Source of the DNA: Cohnella abietis
GTDB taxonomy: Bacteria > Bacillota > Bacilli > Paenibacillales > Paenibacillaceae
Reading direction: 5' to 3'
Assembly (NCBI RefSeq): GCF_004295585.1
Contig: NZ_AP019400.1
Coordinates: forward strand, 3,136,001 to 3,200,000
Length of the DNA: 64,000 nucleotides
The notes under the pieces are model-generated. The model did no database searches. It saw only the letters and a program-made list of their open reading frames with translations, and was not told the DNA's origin. The stretch's first letter is position 1. Each line of letters opens with the position of its first letter. The position numbers and the translations under genes are program-made. This document shows, piece by piece, positions 36,060-45,233 of the stretch.

Positions 36060-36072
36060 ATTCCATAGGAAT
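36060..36072. promoter_or_regulatory. candidate operator in the divergent promoter region
   Basis: ATTCC-ATA-GGAAT inverted repeat in a very A/T-rich stretch, about 30 bases before the flavoprotein start codon. It could bind the divergent fusion regulator or a sulfur regulator such as CymR, whose sites also contain GGAAT. Confidence 0.4.
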
Positions 36073-36103
36073 AATTAGTCAATCGATTAGGAGACGGAAC
36101 CAT

Positions 36104-37651
36104 ATGAAGAATGAAGCATTCATGTTGGATGCCGATGTGCTTGTTTTGGGGGGAGGTCCTGCGGGGACATGGGCTGCCTATACAGCTGCTACGATGGGCG
36201 CCCGTGTCATATTGGCAGATAAAGGTTATTGCGGAAGCAGTGGAGCAACGGCTCCCGCAGGCACTACTCTATTGGGCACTTTCAATGATAGCATTCGAAG
36301 AGAGCAAGAGATTAACGCATGCTTAGAAAAGGGAGACGGTCTGGCGGATCGAAGCTGGATTGAAAAGCTTCATGATAATAATGATGCTGGAACCGCAAAA
36401 TTAGTAGAGTTGGGCTACCCCTTCCCGAAAGACCAGAACGGTTTACCAATACGCAGAAGCTTGCAAGGTCCCGAATATATGCGCCTGATGCGCAAATCAA
36501 TTTCCAAAATAGGCGTAAAGATTCTCGATCGTAGCCCTGCGCTAAAGCTTCTGACCGAGAATGAAGCCGTAACTGGAGCGATGGGGGTAAACACGCAGAC
36601 AGGAAAGGAATGGACGGTACATGCAGGGGCGGTCATTATTGCAACAGGTGGCTGTGCATTTTTGAGCAGAGCGCTAGGCTGCAATGTTCTCACGGGCGAT
36701 GGAAATCTAATGGCGGCTGAGGTTGGCGCTGAACTATCAGGGATGGAATATTCCAATGAGTATGGGATGGCAGCTGGCTTTTCTTCCGTTACCAAGAACT
36801 ACTTGTTTAATTGGGCCAAATACTACCGCTCGGATGATTCCGAGATTGAGAACCCTAATAAAAGAATTTTAGCCAGGGTGATGATGAATGAACCGGTTCG
36901 CGCCCGTCTTGAGAATGGCGCCGATCAGATAGAATCTGAGATGCGCAGGACGCAGCCCAACTTTTTCGTACCTTTCGATAGACAAGGAATTAATCCCTTT
37001 AAGGACAAGTTTCCTATCGCATTGCGTTTGGAAGCCACGGTGAGAGGAACCGGAGGAATCAATTTAACGGATCAGTCATGTGCGACTTCTGTTAAAGGGC
37101 TGTTTGCAGCTGGAGACGCCGCGACACGCGAACTGGTCTCTGGCGGAACGACAGGCGGCGGGAGAATCAATGCTTCTTGGGCTATTGCTTCGGGATGTTT
37201 GTCGGGCGAAGGAGCTGCCCGCTATGCCTTGTCGCACCGGAAGGGAGTGCGAACCGGATTCAAGCTCAGAAATGCACATAGTGCCGCCAAGTTTCTGGGG
37301 CATGACGGAACGAAGGAAGTCATTCGTCTAGTGCAAAATGAAGTGACGCCTTTTAGTAAAAATCTGTTCAGAACTGGGGACGGACTTACAAATTCATTAC
37401 GGACGCTTGATGAGCTTTGGAATCATACAGGCAATGGACTTATTTCGCATGAGGACGTGAGAGAAGTGGTCCGTGCGCGAGAAACGGCTGCCATGGTTGC
37501 AACTGCACGCATGATGTATGCGAGTGCATTAGAACGCAAAGAATCCCGCGGCATGCATATCCGTGACGACTATCCCGAGCAGGACCCTACTATGCAATAT
37601 CGTTTAATACTCAAGGGGGTTCATCAATTCAGCTTTCGGCCACAACATTGA
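36104..37651 (+). CDS. FAD-dependent oxidoreductase, AprA/FrdA-like flavoprotein
   Basis: A 515-residue flavoprotein of the succinate dehydrogenase/fumarate reductase/adenylylsulfate reductase superfamily. The FAD-binding Rossmann motif is VLVLGGGPAGTWAA (residues 12-25). The second FAD segment ATGGCAFLSRALG is near 184 and GLFAAGDAATREL near 335, with the loop SGGTTGGGRINASWAIASG after it. The C-terminal ESRGMHIRDDYPEQD matches the helical domain of this superfamily. AGGAG before ATG 36104. First gene of a five-gene operon, 22 bases before the ferredoxin gene, which presumably passes electrons to or from it. Substrate unknown; a reductive or oxidative step on an imported small molecule is likely. 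Confidence 0.85.
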   Translation: MKNEAFMLDADVLVLGGGPAGTWAAYTAATMGARVILADKGYCGSSGATAPAGTTLLGTFNDSIRREQEINACLEKGDGLADRSWIEKLHDNNDAGTAKLVELGYPFPKDQNGLPIRRSLQGPEYMRLMRKSISKIGVKILDRSPALKLLTENEAVTGAMGVNTQTGKEWTVHAGAVIIATGGCAFLSRALGCNVLTGDGNLMAAEVGAELSGMEYSNEYGMAAGFSSVTKNYLFNWAKYYRSDDSEIENPNKRILARVMMNEPVRARLENGADQIESEMRRTQPNFFVPFDRQGINPFKDKFPIALRLEATVRGTGGINLTDQSCATSVKGLFAAGDAATRELVSGGTTGGGRINASWAIASGCLSGEGAARYALSHRKGVRTGFKLRNAHSAAKFLGHDGTKEVIRLVQNEVTPFSKNLFRTGDGLTNSLRTLDELWNHTGNGLISHEDVREVVRARETAAMVATARMMYASALERKESRGMHIRDDYPEQDPTMQYRLILKGVHQFSFRPQH

Positions 37652-37673
37652 TACTTTTAAAGGGGGCTGCCGG

Positions 37674-38015
37674 ATGATTCAAATTATTAGCCAAGAACGC
37701 TGTGTAGGTTGTGATTGGTGCATCAAAGTATGTCCTACAGATGTTTTTGACAAAAAGGACGGCTTTCCAGTTATTGCACGGGTATCTGATTGTCAAACTT
37801 GTTATATGTGTGAGCTCTATTGTCCAACGAATGCCATGTATGTATCGCCATTAATCGATGAAGAAGAGGAAATCGATGAGCAAGCATTAATAGAAAACAG
37901 TATAATCGGCAGTTATCGCAAGGAAATAGGTTGGGGCAAGGGACTTCAATCAACGGCTTCACGTGATCAATTTCACTTGCTTAATTTAATTAACTCTAAT
38001 GATTGTAAACTATAG
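37674..38015 (+). CDS. 2x[4Fe-4S] ferredoxin-type protein, AprB-like
   Basis: A 113-residue cytosolic electron carrier with two full cluster motifs: CVGCDWCIKVCP (residues 10-21) and CQTCYMCELYCP (near 40-53). Adenylylsulfate-reductase beta subunits have the same spacing. The last ~50 residues are acidic and may form the contact to the flavoprotein. AGGGGG ribosome site, ATG start. It is tightly spaced between flavoprotein and ABC genes, so flavoprotein and ferredoxin probably form one enzyme. Confidence 0.88.
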   Translation: MIQIISQERCVGCDWCIKVCPTDVFDKKDGFPVIARVSDCQTCYMCELYCPTNAMYVSPLIDEEEEIDEQALIENSIIGSYRKEIGWGKGLQSTASRDQFHLLNLINSNDCKL

Positions 38016-38040
38016 ACTAAATTCAGGAGGAATCACGTAT

Positions 38041-39111
38041 ATGCTAGATTCACACGTTAACCACAAAAAGCAAATCAACAAATGGACAGTATCCACCTTG
38101 TTAGTCGCTTTATCTATGCTGCTTCTGTTGGCGGGATGCGGGTCGGATCGAAAGGATACTACCGATTCTCAAGGCAAGGCTAGAAAAAAGGTTGTTATTG
38201 GCTATTTGGCAATGTCCGACCCGCAAGCAGCGGCAGCGCAGCTAGGCTTTTTCCACAAGCACATGGATGCCGACATTACGTTCCAGCGCTTTGATTCCGG
38301 ACCAGCCTCGCTGGCTGCATTAGCGGCGGGCTCTATTCAATTCATGACGGAGCTAGGCAATCCGCCCACGGCAAATGCAATTTCTAAAGGAATTCCGATC
38401 GAAGTCATCTGGTTATTAGAACAATATACGACAGGTGTCGGGCTAGTGGTAAAGGAAAATTCCTCTATACATTCGCTCGCTGATCTTAAAGGCAAAAAAC
38501 TTGCCGTTGTAAAAGGCTCCACCGGAGATCTTGTTCTTTCGACGGCACTACAATCGGCAGGTATTAACGCCTCCAGTATAGACATTATTAATATGAGTCC
38601 TCCCAATATGGTATCCGCTTGGAAATCAGGAAATATTGAAGCTGCCATCACTTGGGACCCTGCAAAGTCAGAAATGCTTAACGATGGCGGCAGAGTCATC
38701 TTGTATGCTAAGGATCAAGAAGCGCCTGTGGTCAATCTTGTAGTCGTTAACAAAAAGTGGGCGGCTTCCCATAAGCATTTGGTTGAAGGGTTTGTTAAAG
38801 CGGAAGTAGAGGGCATCGAATTTTTTGAAAAATCGCCGGATGAAGCCCATGCTGCGATAGCGCAATGGAATTCAATCGCCGTTGATGATGTCAAAGAGCG
38901 ACTGAAAGGAATTAATTACGTTTCATTAAAGGATCAGTTAACACCTATTGGCATGGGGGATGACGATGCTGCACAATCCATTGTGCAAAAGGCGTTAGAG
39001 ATGGCTCTTCAGGATGGATACAAGCAAGGACAAATCGAAACAATCCCTGATAATATCGATGCATTTATTAATCGATCTTATGTGAAATCTATTTTAGATC
39101 TTAAGCCTTAG
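38041..39111 (+). CDS. ABC transporter substrate-binding lipoprotein, SsuA/TauA-like
   Basis: A 356-residue lipoprotein. The signal TVSTLLVALSMLLLLAGC ends in a lipobox (LAGC). The mature part is a two-lobe binding protein of the sulfonate/taurine/nitrate class: VVIGYLAMSDPQAAAAQLGF, ALAAGSIQFMTELGNPPTANA, the HSLADLKGKKLAVVKGSTGD hinge motif, and AITWDPAKSEML. ATG 38041 is chosen because AGGAGG stands before it; an upstream in-frame ATG (37999) overlaps the ferredoxin gene. It delivers an anionic small organic molecule to the permease; which one cannot be read from the sequence. Confidence 0.9.
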   Translation: MLDSHVNHKKQINKWTVSTLLVALSMLLLLAGCGSDRKDTTDSQGKARKKVVIGYLAMSDPQAAAAQLGFFHKHMDADITFQRFDSGPASLAALAAGSIQFMTELGNPPTANAISKGIPIEVIWLLEQYTTGVGLVVKENSSIHSLADLKGKKLAVVKGSTGDLVLSTALQSAGINASSIDIINMSPPNMVSAWKSGNIEAAITWDPAKSEMLNDGGRVILYAKDQEAPVVNLVVVNKKWAASHKHLVEGFVKAEVEGIEFFEKSPDEAHAAIAQWNSIAVDDVKERLKGINYVSLKDQLTPIGMGDDDAAQSIVQKALEMALQDGYKQGQIETIPDNIDAFINRSYVKSILDLKP

Positions 39112-39129
39112 TACTAGAGAGGTAACAAT

Positions 39130-39885
39130 ATGATTCGAATCGAGCACGTTTCAAAGACATATGACGGATCGGATGATACCGTTGCTCTAATTGATATACA
39201 TGCTGAAATCAATAGAGGAGAGTTTGTAACGATCGTAGGTCCAAGCGGGTGCGGAAAAACCACCTTGCTTAACTTGTTGGCTGGTTTCGAGACACCCTCT
39301 GAGGGAAAGATTTATGTAGAAGATACCCTCATTACCGGTCCTAGTCCGGAACGCGCCATGGTATTTCAGCAGCCCACGCTTCTACCGTGGATGAATGTGC
39401 TGGATAATATCACTTATGGGCTGCGTCTGAAGCACGGCAAAAGAAACATTGATCAACAGCTAGTCCGCGAATTAATAGGTATTATGGGGCTGACTGGATT
39501 TGAGAAACATAAGGTTTTTCATCTCTCGGGAGGTATGCAACAGCGCGTAGCCATCGCTCGCGCATTGCTCGTATCTCCATCCGTGCTTCTGATGGATGAG
39601 CCATTTGGTGCTTTGGATGCAATGACGCGACAGGAAATGCAGCAATTTTTACTGCGTACATGGTCGCAATTTAAGCCTAATGTTATTTTTATTACCCATG
39701 ACATTGAAGAAGCGATTTTACTAGGTACGAGGATCTGGGTCATATCGCCAAGGCCAGGCAAGATCGTTAAACAATTTGTGTTGGAAAAAGAGCAAAAAGC
39801 TACGTTTCATGTATCTCTTGAATTTTTGGAGTTAAAAAAGGAAATTATCAATTTGCTGCATCCTAACAAGGAAATGGAAGATTAA
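39130..39885 (+). CDS. ABC transporter ATP-binding protein, SsuB/TauB-like
   Basis: A 251-residue ATPase that powers the uptake system. Walker A GPSGCGKTT (near residue 38), the Q-loop VFQQPTLLPWMNV, the signature LSGGMQQR, Walker B LLMDEPFGALDA and the switch His in FITHDIEEA are intact. The TLLPWMNV sequence after the Q-loop is typical of the nitrate/sulfonate/taurine subclass. It follows the binding-protein gene by 18 bases. Confidence 0.93.
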   Translation: MIRIEHVSKTYDGSDDTVALIDIHAEINRGEFVTIVGPSGCGKTTLLNLLAGFETPSEGKIYVEDTLITGPSPERAMVFQQPTLLPWMNVLDNITYGLRLKHGKRNIDQQLVRELIGIMGLTGFEKHKVFHLSGGMQQRVAIARALLVSPSVLLMDEPFGALDAMTRQEMQQFLLRTWSQFKPNVIFITHDIEEAILLGTRIWVISPRPGKIVKQFVLEKEQKATFHVSLEFLELKKEIINLLHPNKEMED

Positions 39886-39920
39886 CTGAATTAAGCAGCA
39901 AAGGCAGGTGCAGATTAGCG

Positions 39921-40775
39921 ATGGAGCAGCAGTCACTGCGAATGAAAATCTCCTCTTTCATCAAGTATCATCTCTATTTTCGTATAGATGCAAATAGCAT
40001 AGCAAAGAACCAAGCAGGCCGCTCTTGGAAAATGAAGCTGGCGGTGTTCCTGTTTATCATTATGGCTTGGTCGTTCATCACGATTGGAGGAAACATATCG
40101 CCTGTCATTCTTCCGTCTCCCGCCAAAGTGGCGCATACCTTTTGGAATCTATTAACGGTAGGCTATCAAAATAACACATTGGGTCAGCATGTGCTCATCA
40201 GCGTAATGCGTATTTTAGTTGGGTTCCTTGCTGCTGCAGTAACTGGTATTCTACTTGGATTTGCAATGAGTGCGAACCGTTTTCTCATGAATATCTTTGA
40301 TCCGATAATTCAATTATTAACCCCAATCCCTCCGCTGATTTATATTCCATTGCTTCAGGTATGGTTCGGGATTGGCGAACTGCCGAAAATACTATTGATC
40401 TATATCTGTACTCTTCCATTTGTAGTGATTGGCTCCATATCAGGCGTACAGAGCTCGAAAGAATCGATGATTCGCATGTCGCAAAGTTTCGGTGCCAACC
40501 CTATACAGATCTTTCGTTATGTTGTGGTGCCGTCTGCTCTACCAGAAATAATAACAAGCCTTAGGCTTTCGCTCGGTCGATCTTGGACCTGCGTGGTCGC
40601 TGCGGAAATGATAGCCGCTTCATCCGGTTTGGGATGGATTGGAAACATGGCTGGTCTGCAGCTTCAAACCGATGTCGTTTTTGTCGCTGTTCTTTGCATC
40701 GCCATGCTAGGATTGATAATGGACACATTCCTTCGATGGCTGCAAAGGCGTTGGGTTTATTGGGAGGGGAAATAA
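39921..40775 (+). CDS. ABC transporter permease, SsuC/TauC-like
   Basis: A 284-residue inner-membrane permease with six hydrophobic segments. The N-terminal NISPVILPSPAKVAHTFW segment is characteristic of the sulfonate/nitrate/taurine permeases. The coupling loop that contacts the ATPase is visible as MIRMSQSFGANPIQIFRYVV (near residue 190). Start ATG 39921; the ribosome site is weak, so translation may be coupled to the ATPase gene 35 bases upstream. Last gene of the operon; no clear terminator before the convergent response-regulator gene. Confidence 0.9.
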   Translation: MEQQSLRMKISSFIKYHLYFRIDANSIAKNQAGRSWKMKLAVFLFIIMAWSFITIGGNISPVILPSPAKVAHTFWNLLTVGYQNNTLGQHVLISVMRILVGFLAAAVTGILLGFAMSANRFLMNIFDPIIQLLTPIPPLIYIPLLQVWFGIGELPKILLIYICTLPFVVIGSISGVQSSKESMIRMSQSFGANPIQIFRYVVVPSALPEIITSLRLSLGRSWTCVVAAEMIAASSGLGWIGNMAGLQLQTDVVFVAVLCIAMLGLIMDTFLRWLQRRWVYWEGK

Positions 40776-40831
40776 CTCCGATTTAACTTCTTGAGTTTAC
40801 TTCCGTCTAAATATCTTCATCTCAAATTTCA

Positions 40832-41494
40832 TCAATCCTTTGTCAAACCGCTTTCTCTTGCCAGTACGATCGCTTGTGACCGCCCGGCTACTTGTAGCTT
40901 GCTGAATATGATAGAAACGTGATTTCTTACGGTCTTGGGACTAAGCACGAGGCGCTCGGCAATTGCTGGATTCGTATATCCCTGGGCAATCAGAGTTAGA
41001 ATTTCACGCTCGCGAGCTGTCAACTCAGGAAATGGGCGGGCAGGGCTTTCAGGCAGACGTCGCCCCGGACGCTCGAAATAGCCGAACAAGCGGTTCGCAA
41101 TGGCAGGGCTGAAAATGGCTTCCCCCTTGCTAGCTGACACAATTGCGCGAATGGCCTCGTCTCCTTCCGCACCTTTGAGCAGATAGCCGCGCGCCCCCGC
41201 GCGCATAGCTGCAAAGATCGACTCATCGTCGTCGAACATCGTAAGCACCAATATACCTATTTTCGGTGTTGAAGCTAATATGCGGCTCGTCGCCTCAATT
41301 CCATTCAGCCCAGGCATGTTTAAGTCCATCAAAATAACGTCTGGCAAGCAGCGTGCCGCCATGGAGACTGCTTCCTCACCCGTGGTGGCTTCTCCGACTA
41401 CCTCAACCGTTGACGCTTCCGCCAGCAACAGAGCGCGCAAACCATATCGAAACACCGGATGATCGTCAGCGATAAGGACACGTATACGATTCAC
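40832..41494 (-). CDS. NarL/LuxR-type response regulator
   Basis: A 220-residue two-component regulator: receiver domain 1-125 with the acidic pocket ADDH (9-12), phosphoacceptor Asp57 in VILMDLNMPG and the conserved Lys in GYLLKGA. A LuxR-type HTH is at about 150-215 (LTAREREILTLIAQGYTNPA, SPKTVRNHVS). The GTG start shares one base with the kinase stop codon (TAGTG), so the pair is translationally coupled. Partner kinase directly upstream. Confidence 0.92.
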   Translation of the reverse strand: MNRIRVLIADDHPVFRYGLRALLLAEASTVEVVGEATTGEEAVSMAARCLPDVILMDLNMPGLNGIEATSRILASTPKIGILVLTMFDDDESIFAAMRAGARGYLLKGAEGDEAIRAIVSASKGEAIFSPAIANRLFGYFERPGRRLPESPARPFPELTAREREILTLIAQGYTNPAIAERLVLSPKTVRNHVSIIFSKLQVAGRSQAIVLARESGLTKD

Positions 41495-43662
41495 TACACG
41501 ATCTCTCCTCTCTTAACTCGCTCGATATCTTCACTCTTTACGTACAAAAAAGGCAATTTGGCGTACACCCTCGTTCCTGAATGCGGCAAATTCCCGATGA
41601 TGCATATACCGCCCAATTCTTCTGCTCGTTCATGCATCGAACGGAAGCCGACACCCGCGCGTGTCGCCGGCGGCAATCCTTGTCCATTGTCGATTAATTC
41701 GACAATCAGAGCGTCATGTACACGTAATTTAACTGAAGCCGCAGTGGCATGAGCATGACGGACTATATTGGTCAACGCTTCCTGAACAATCCGGTAACAA
41801 GCAATTTCTATCGCCGCTGGCAGCGGTGGGAGTGAATCCGGTGCGTCAAGCTCCATGTCGATACCGCTTGTTTGATATTGTGCAATCTGCTCCTGCAAGG
41901 CAGCCAACAGTCCCAAATCATCAAGTGCAGGTGGACGAAGCGCATAAACCAAACGGCGAATATCGGAAATTGCTTCTTGGGTATGAGCTATCGCATCGGT
42001 TAAAAGAGTCTCTGCAACGTCCGGTTTATCCCGTAACTGTTTCTTGATCGCTGATAACGTAAACGTTTGGCTTGAAAGCATGGGACCCAGACCGTCGTGC
42101 AAGTCTCGGCGAAGACGGCGCCGCTCCTCCTCGCGTGTAGTTACGAGCCGCTCACGTGAACGCTGTAAATCGTCCGTCAGACGTCGTAGGTCATCGGTTA
42201 ACCGGGCAGAATGGACCGCGATGCCGATCTGCGGAACCAAGTCGCGAACCAAACGAAGATCAGCCGATGATAGTTCTTCTCCCCGCTGGCGTGGTGAAAG
42301 AATAAGCTCGCCAACCTGTTCCCCCTGGTGAACCAAGGGAATTCGCAAATCAGATTCGCTGTCCTTGAAGGCACCATAAGATACGGCCCTCCGGATAGGA
42401 TCTACAGCAACTGCTTTTTGAGTTCGATTCCAAACGATGGCCACATGCGGGAGTCTAAGTGCATACGCCACACTTTCGACTATTTTGGGAAGGAGGGCAT
42501 CGGCGGGGAGCGACTCTTCAAGCTTTTTCCCAAGGTTAGAAAGCGCGCGGTACGGATCGACACGGTCGCCGAACATCAACCGATTCACAGCCTGTTGTAA
42601 TCGTGTACGCATCGGTTGCATGATCACTGCGATCAAGGCAGTAGCCAGCGCGGAAAATATTAGATTGTTATGCACTTGTAGAAGGGAGCTGGCGCCAAAA
42701 ACAACAAGAACGTACAAACAGAGGATGCAAGCCGAAAATACCACATAGACCAAAGTCCGATTGATAACGACATCGATATCCCATAGCCGGTAACGCAGCA
42801 AGGCAATACCGATGCCGACTGGTAAAGGAAGATAAACGAGCATCGTCGTAAGCGGGCCTTCAAGCTGATAGAGCGACTCCGGTTGATGGAGAGTGGTAAA
42901 GATTGTGGGGAGGAGGTTCATGATAACCATCAAAAGCACAGATGTTCCGAATCCGAATGCCAGCCATTTAATTTGCTGTTTCTGCTGAGGAGAAGCGACG
43001 GCAAAAAAACGATAAACTTGCGTGGAAGCCACGCTTCCGTAAACCAGTAGCACCTCCAAGCTACTTAGCAATGGGGGCCAATTTTCGATGTTATAAGGAT
43101 ACGGCAATAAAATGAAGAAACCCAATTGCATCACAAAAAGAAACAGTAGCATCCAAGACCAGCGTGGAACGAAGCGCCCATCCGGGAATGTGCAGAAAAA
43201 CAGACCGAGCGCAGGCCATTTTAGAATGATAAACAACATGCTAATCAACATGATCGCGAAAGGCGGGTCCTGCATGATATGAATTTCATTCATACCAAAT
43301 GAGCCGAAGGTGATCAATACCAGTGAAACAAACAGGCTCATACGTTCCGCCGGTTTTCGCCAGAAGATTAACAATCCCGTCCCAATCATACAAAGAGAAG
43401 CAATCATATCGCAAAACAGAGCATAAATCGCATACCCTTGGAGCGAGATCCCGTACTTTACGAGTGCGGGCAATTGTGAATCTTGTATTTGAAACCTGTT
43501 ACAGCTTATACCGGTTACGTCTGAACAAGAAGTAAAAAGCGAGGCGGCAAACTTCGGGTAATTGAATATCAGAATATAGAGGTCAAAGAGAACCGCAAGC
43601 AGCCAAAGGAAACGTAATACATTTGAAGCTCTTCTCGTTATCCCTTGTGCTGATTCAGTCAC
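41494..43662 (-). CDS. membrane sensor histidine kinase (HisKA_3/NarX-type)
   Basis: About 722 residues. The N-terminal half (to ~residue 355) has roughly nine to ten hydrophobic segments with an external Cys-containing loop (SCSDVTGISCN). A GAF-like domain at about 375-490 follows, then the dimerisation region with the phospho-accepting His522 in LRRDLHDGLGPML and an HATPase domain (IVQEALTNIVRHAHA, ELIDNGQGLPP, GVGFRSMHERAEEL). The GTG at 43660-43662 has AGGAGG eight bases upstream; an ATG further up contains that site. It pairs with the response regulator downstream. The many membrane helices suggest it senses a membrane or lipophilic signal. Confidence 0.9.
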   Translation of the reverse strand: MTESAQGITRRASNVLRFLWLLAVLFDLYILIFNYPKFAASLFTSCSDVTGISCNRFQIQDSQLPALVKYGISLQGYAIYALFCDMIASLCMIGTGLLIFWRKPAERMSLFVSLVLITFGSFGMNEIHIMQDPPFAIMLISMLFIILKWPALGLFFCTFPDGRFVPRWSWMLLFLFVMQLGFFILLPYPYNIENWPPLLSSLEVLLVYGSVASTQVYRFFAVASPQQKQQIKWLAFGFGTSVLLMVIMNLLPTIFTTLHQPESLYQLEGPLTTMLVYLPLPVGIGIALLRYRLWDIDVVINRTLVYVVFSACILCLYVLVVFGASSLLQVHNNLIFSALATALIAVIMQPMRTRLQQAVNRLMFGDRVDPYRALSNLGKKLEESLPADALLPKIVESVAYALRLPHVAIVWNRTQKAVAVDPIRRAVSYGAFKDSESDLRIPLVHQGEQVGELILSPRQRGEELSSADLRLVRDLVPQIGIAVHSARLTDDLRRLTDDLQRSRERLVTTREEERRRLRRDLHDGLGPMLSSQTFTLSAIKKQLRDKPDVAETLLTDAIAHTQEAISDIRRLVYALRPPALDDLGLLAALQEQIAQYQTSGIDMELDAPDSLPPLPAAIEIACYRIVQEALTNIVRHAHATAASVKLRVHDALIVELIDNGQGLPPATRAGVGFRSMHERAEELGGICIIGNLPHSGTRVYAKLPFLYVKSEDIERVKRGEIV

Positions 43663-43737
43663 ATCTGTTCGCCTCCTATAATAGCGATTCAAACATTATT
43701 TTACCATATATATCCACAAAATTGACGACCAAAGCTT

Positions 43738-44403
43738 TTATTTGGATATGGGCACACCTGTATGGATTCCGTGTTGACCCGAAACCAGGTTTGAGCCAAT
43801 CGCAATGAGCGCAACTGCTAAAGAAACGACGGAAAGCAGGTCAAGAACAGCAAAACTAGTATCGTTGGTAACGAACATTTCTGACGTATGAAGGAGAGGT
43901 GAAATAGCAAACATCACACCGATATAGGCGGGGAATACTTTGGCTCGAATTATGGCGATACCAAACAGGATGGCACCGATTATGCAGAGGAAGAAGCTGC
44001 CGAACGGGTAGATAAAAAAGTTTGAATCAATAATTTTATCGATAAGGTGTGGCGCCCCTTCATCTACCATAGGAAAAACCGAAGTAAAGGATGCGGTAAC
44101 CGCTATGTTCAAAAATACACCAAATACATAGAGCAATAAGCCAATCAACCCCGTCTTTCCAAACTGTGCGGACTGACGTAAATAAATAGCAGGAAGACCA
44201 ATCAAAATGAATGAAAATGCAATGAAGCTTAGCACAAAATACATCACAAACACTGAGCTTTGCAGATTAATATGTTGCGTGGTAACCTCTGAAATATTGA
44301 TCTTCAAGCTAATGAAAAACGGAATGATACCTGTAATAAGAAGAAGCACGGACCCAAGCCATAAAAATATGCCGCTCAAACGATTCAGACTTGCAGTAGA
44401 CAT
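43738..44403 (-). CDS. six-helix membrane protein, DUF4386-like
   Basis: A 221-residue integral membrane protein with six hydrophobic segments (for example LSGIFLWLGSVLLLITGIIP at the N-terminus and LLDVSVAV-type helices at the end). General resemblance to DUF4386 and related proteins of unknown function. It lies 75 bases upstream of the histidine kinase gene on the same strand and may be co-transcribed with it, in which case it could be a sensor partner. GGAGG ribosome site. A perfect palindrome lies 33 bases before the start codon. Confidence 0.7.
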   Translation of the reverse strand: MSTASLNRLSGIFLWLGSVLLLITGIIPFFISLKINISEVTTQHINLQSSVFVMYFVLSFIAFSFILIGLPAIYLRQSAQFGKTGLIGLLLYVFGVFLNIAVTASFTSVFPMVDEGAPHLIDKIIDSNFFIYPFGSFFLCIIGAILFGIAIIRAKVFPAYIGVMFAISPLLHTSEMFVTNDTSFAVLDLLSVVSLAVALIAIGSNLVSGQHGIHTGVPISK

Positions 44404-44732
44404 TCGTTTTTCCTCCTTCGTTTATCCTCGCGATTTAGCGCATGATGCGCTATGGCACAAGTATACAAGTAGGAAAATCTGTTGTGATGTGACTGGTGTC
44501 CTTTTTATCCCTGACGAAATATCTCAAATAAATGTGTGATGCCGGGACATTGTGTCCCGACATCCGAGCTAGACCGGCAGTATTTACCGTATATCGTGGT
44601 GCACCTTATGCTGCAGAGAATGAGAAAAATTAGGAATCGGAATGGAGTGGGTTAAAAACGGAGGACATAGCTGTGCAAAATAGTCGCTGCCCTCAAAGAG
44701 AGCGGATGGAGTAGTCGGGCAGCAACATATGA
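44404..44732. other. intergenic region between convergent/divergent units
   Basis: Apart from the palindrome and promoter for the membrane-protein/kinase operon at its left end nothing is recognised; no gene seen. Confidence 0.4.
44436..44452. promoter_or_regulatory. 17-base palindrome (TAGCGCAT G ATGCGCTA), candidate operator
   Basis: Perfect dyad immediately downstream of a TATACT -10 element read on the minus strand (about 44457-44462). It would overlap the transcription start of the operon membrane protein - kinase - regulator, a typical repressor site. Confidence 0.55.
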
Positions 44733-45233
44733 TTAAGAAGGCAAAGAATCAAAATATTTTATAAGTTTATCGAGTGACTGATTCATCCCCATAATTGCGA
44801 ATTTACGCATCTGACTCTCCGACCACCCAAATTCCGTAATCTTCAACTCCGTTTGATTACCCTTGGCAATAAACTCAATAATGAATTCGATGTTCTTCGG
44901 GAAATCGGTGAGGCCTAGTTGAGACGGGTCAATCTCGTTGCCGTCCTCGTCAGATAGATACTGGTTGAATTCAAGCCGTTCCATCGGCACGATTTTTTTG
45001 TAGACGCCGGCCGAGAACGACTCTAGGCCACCTTGTTCTGCCGGTGCAAGCATGCTGAACACAAATTTCCCACCTTCACGAAAATCGATTTTACACCGAG
45101 GAGATGTATAATACGAAGGGCCCCACCATTGCATGACCAGAGAAGGGTCTGTCCATGCTTTCCACACCAATTCCACCGGGTAGTTAAATTCACGCGTAAT
45201 GACAATGTCTTGCATATTAGATTTTGAACTCAT
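44733..45233 (-). CDS. SRPBCC/AHSA1-domain protein
   Basis: A 166-residue protein of the START-like ligand-binding fold, often called activator of Hsp90 ATPase homologue 1-like. The opening ITREFNYPVELVWKAWTDPS and the MQWWGP motif are diagnostic, as is EFGWSESQMRKFAIMGMNQS near the end. It starts inside the tail of an ArsR-family gene relic (17-base overlap). The pair ArsR regulator + SRPBCC protein is very common in Bacillota; here the regulator half is broken. AAGGAG precedes the ATG. Confidence 0.88.
   Translation of the reverse strand: MSSKSNMQDIVITREFNYPVELVWKAWTDPSLVMQWWGPSYYTSPRCKIDFREGGKFVFSMLAPAEQGGLESFSAGVYKKIVPMERLEFNQYLSDEDGNEIDPSQLGLTDFPKNIEFIIEFIAKGNQTELKITEFGWSESQMRKFAIMGMNQSLDKLIKYFDSLPS

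Noticed and set aside
36415..36795. 126-residue open frame antisense to the flavoprotein gene
   Set aside because: Overlaps fully with a clear flavoprotein and has no recognisable domain.
41459..42748. Several plus-strand frames across the response-regulator/kinase genes (41459, 41826, 42044, 42437)
   Set aside because: All are antisense shadows of the well-supported two-component genes.
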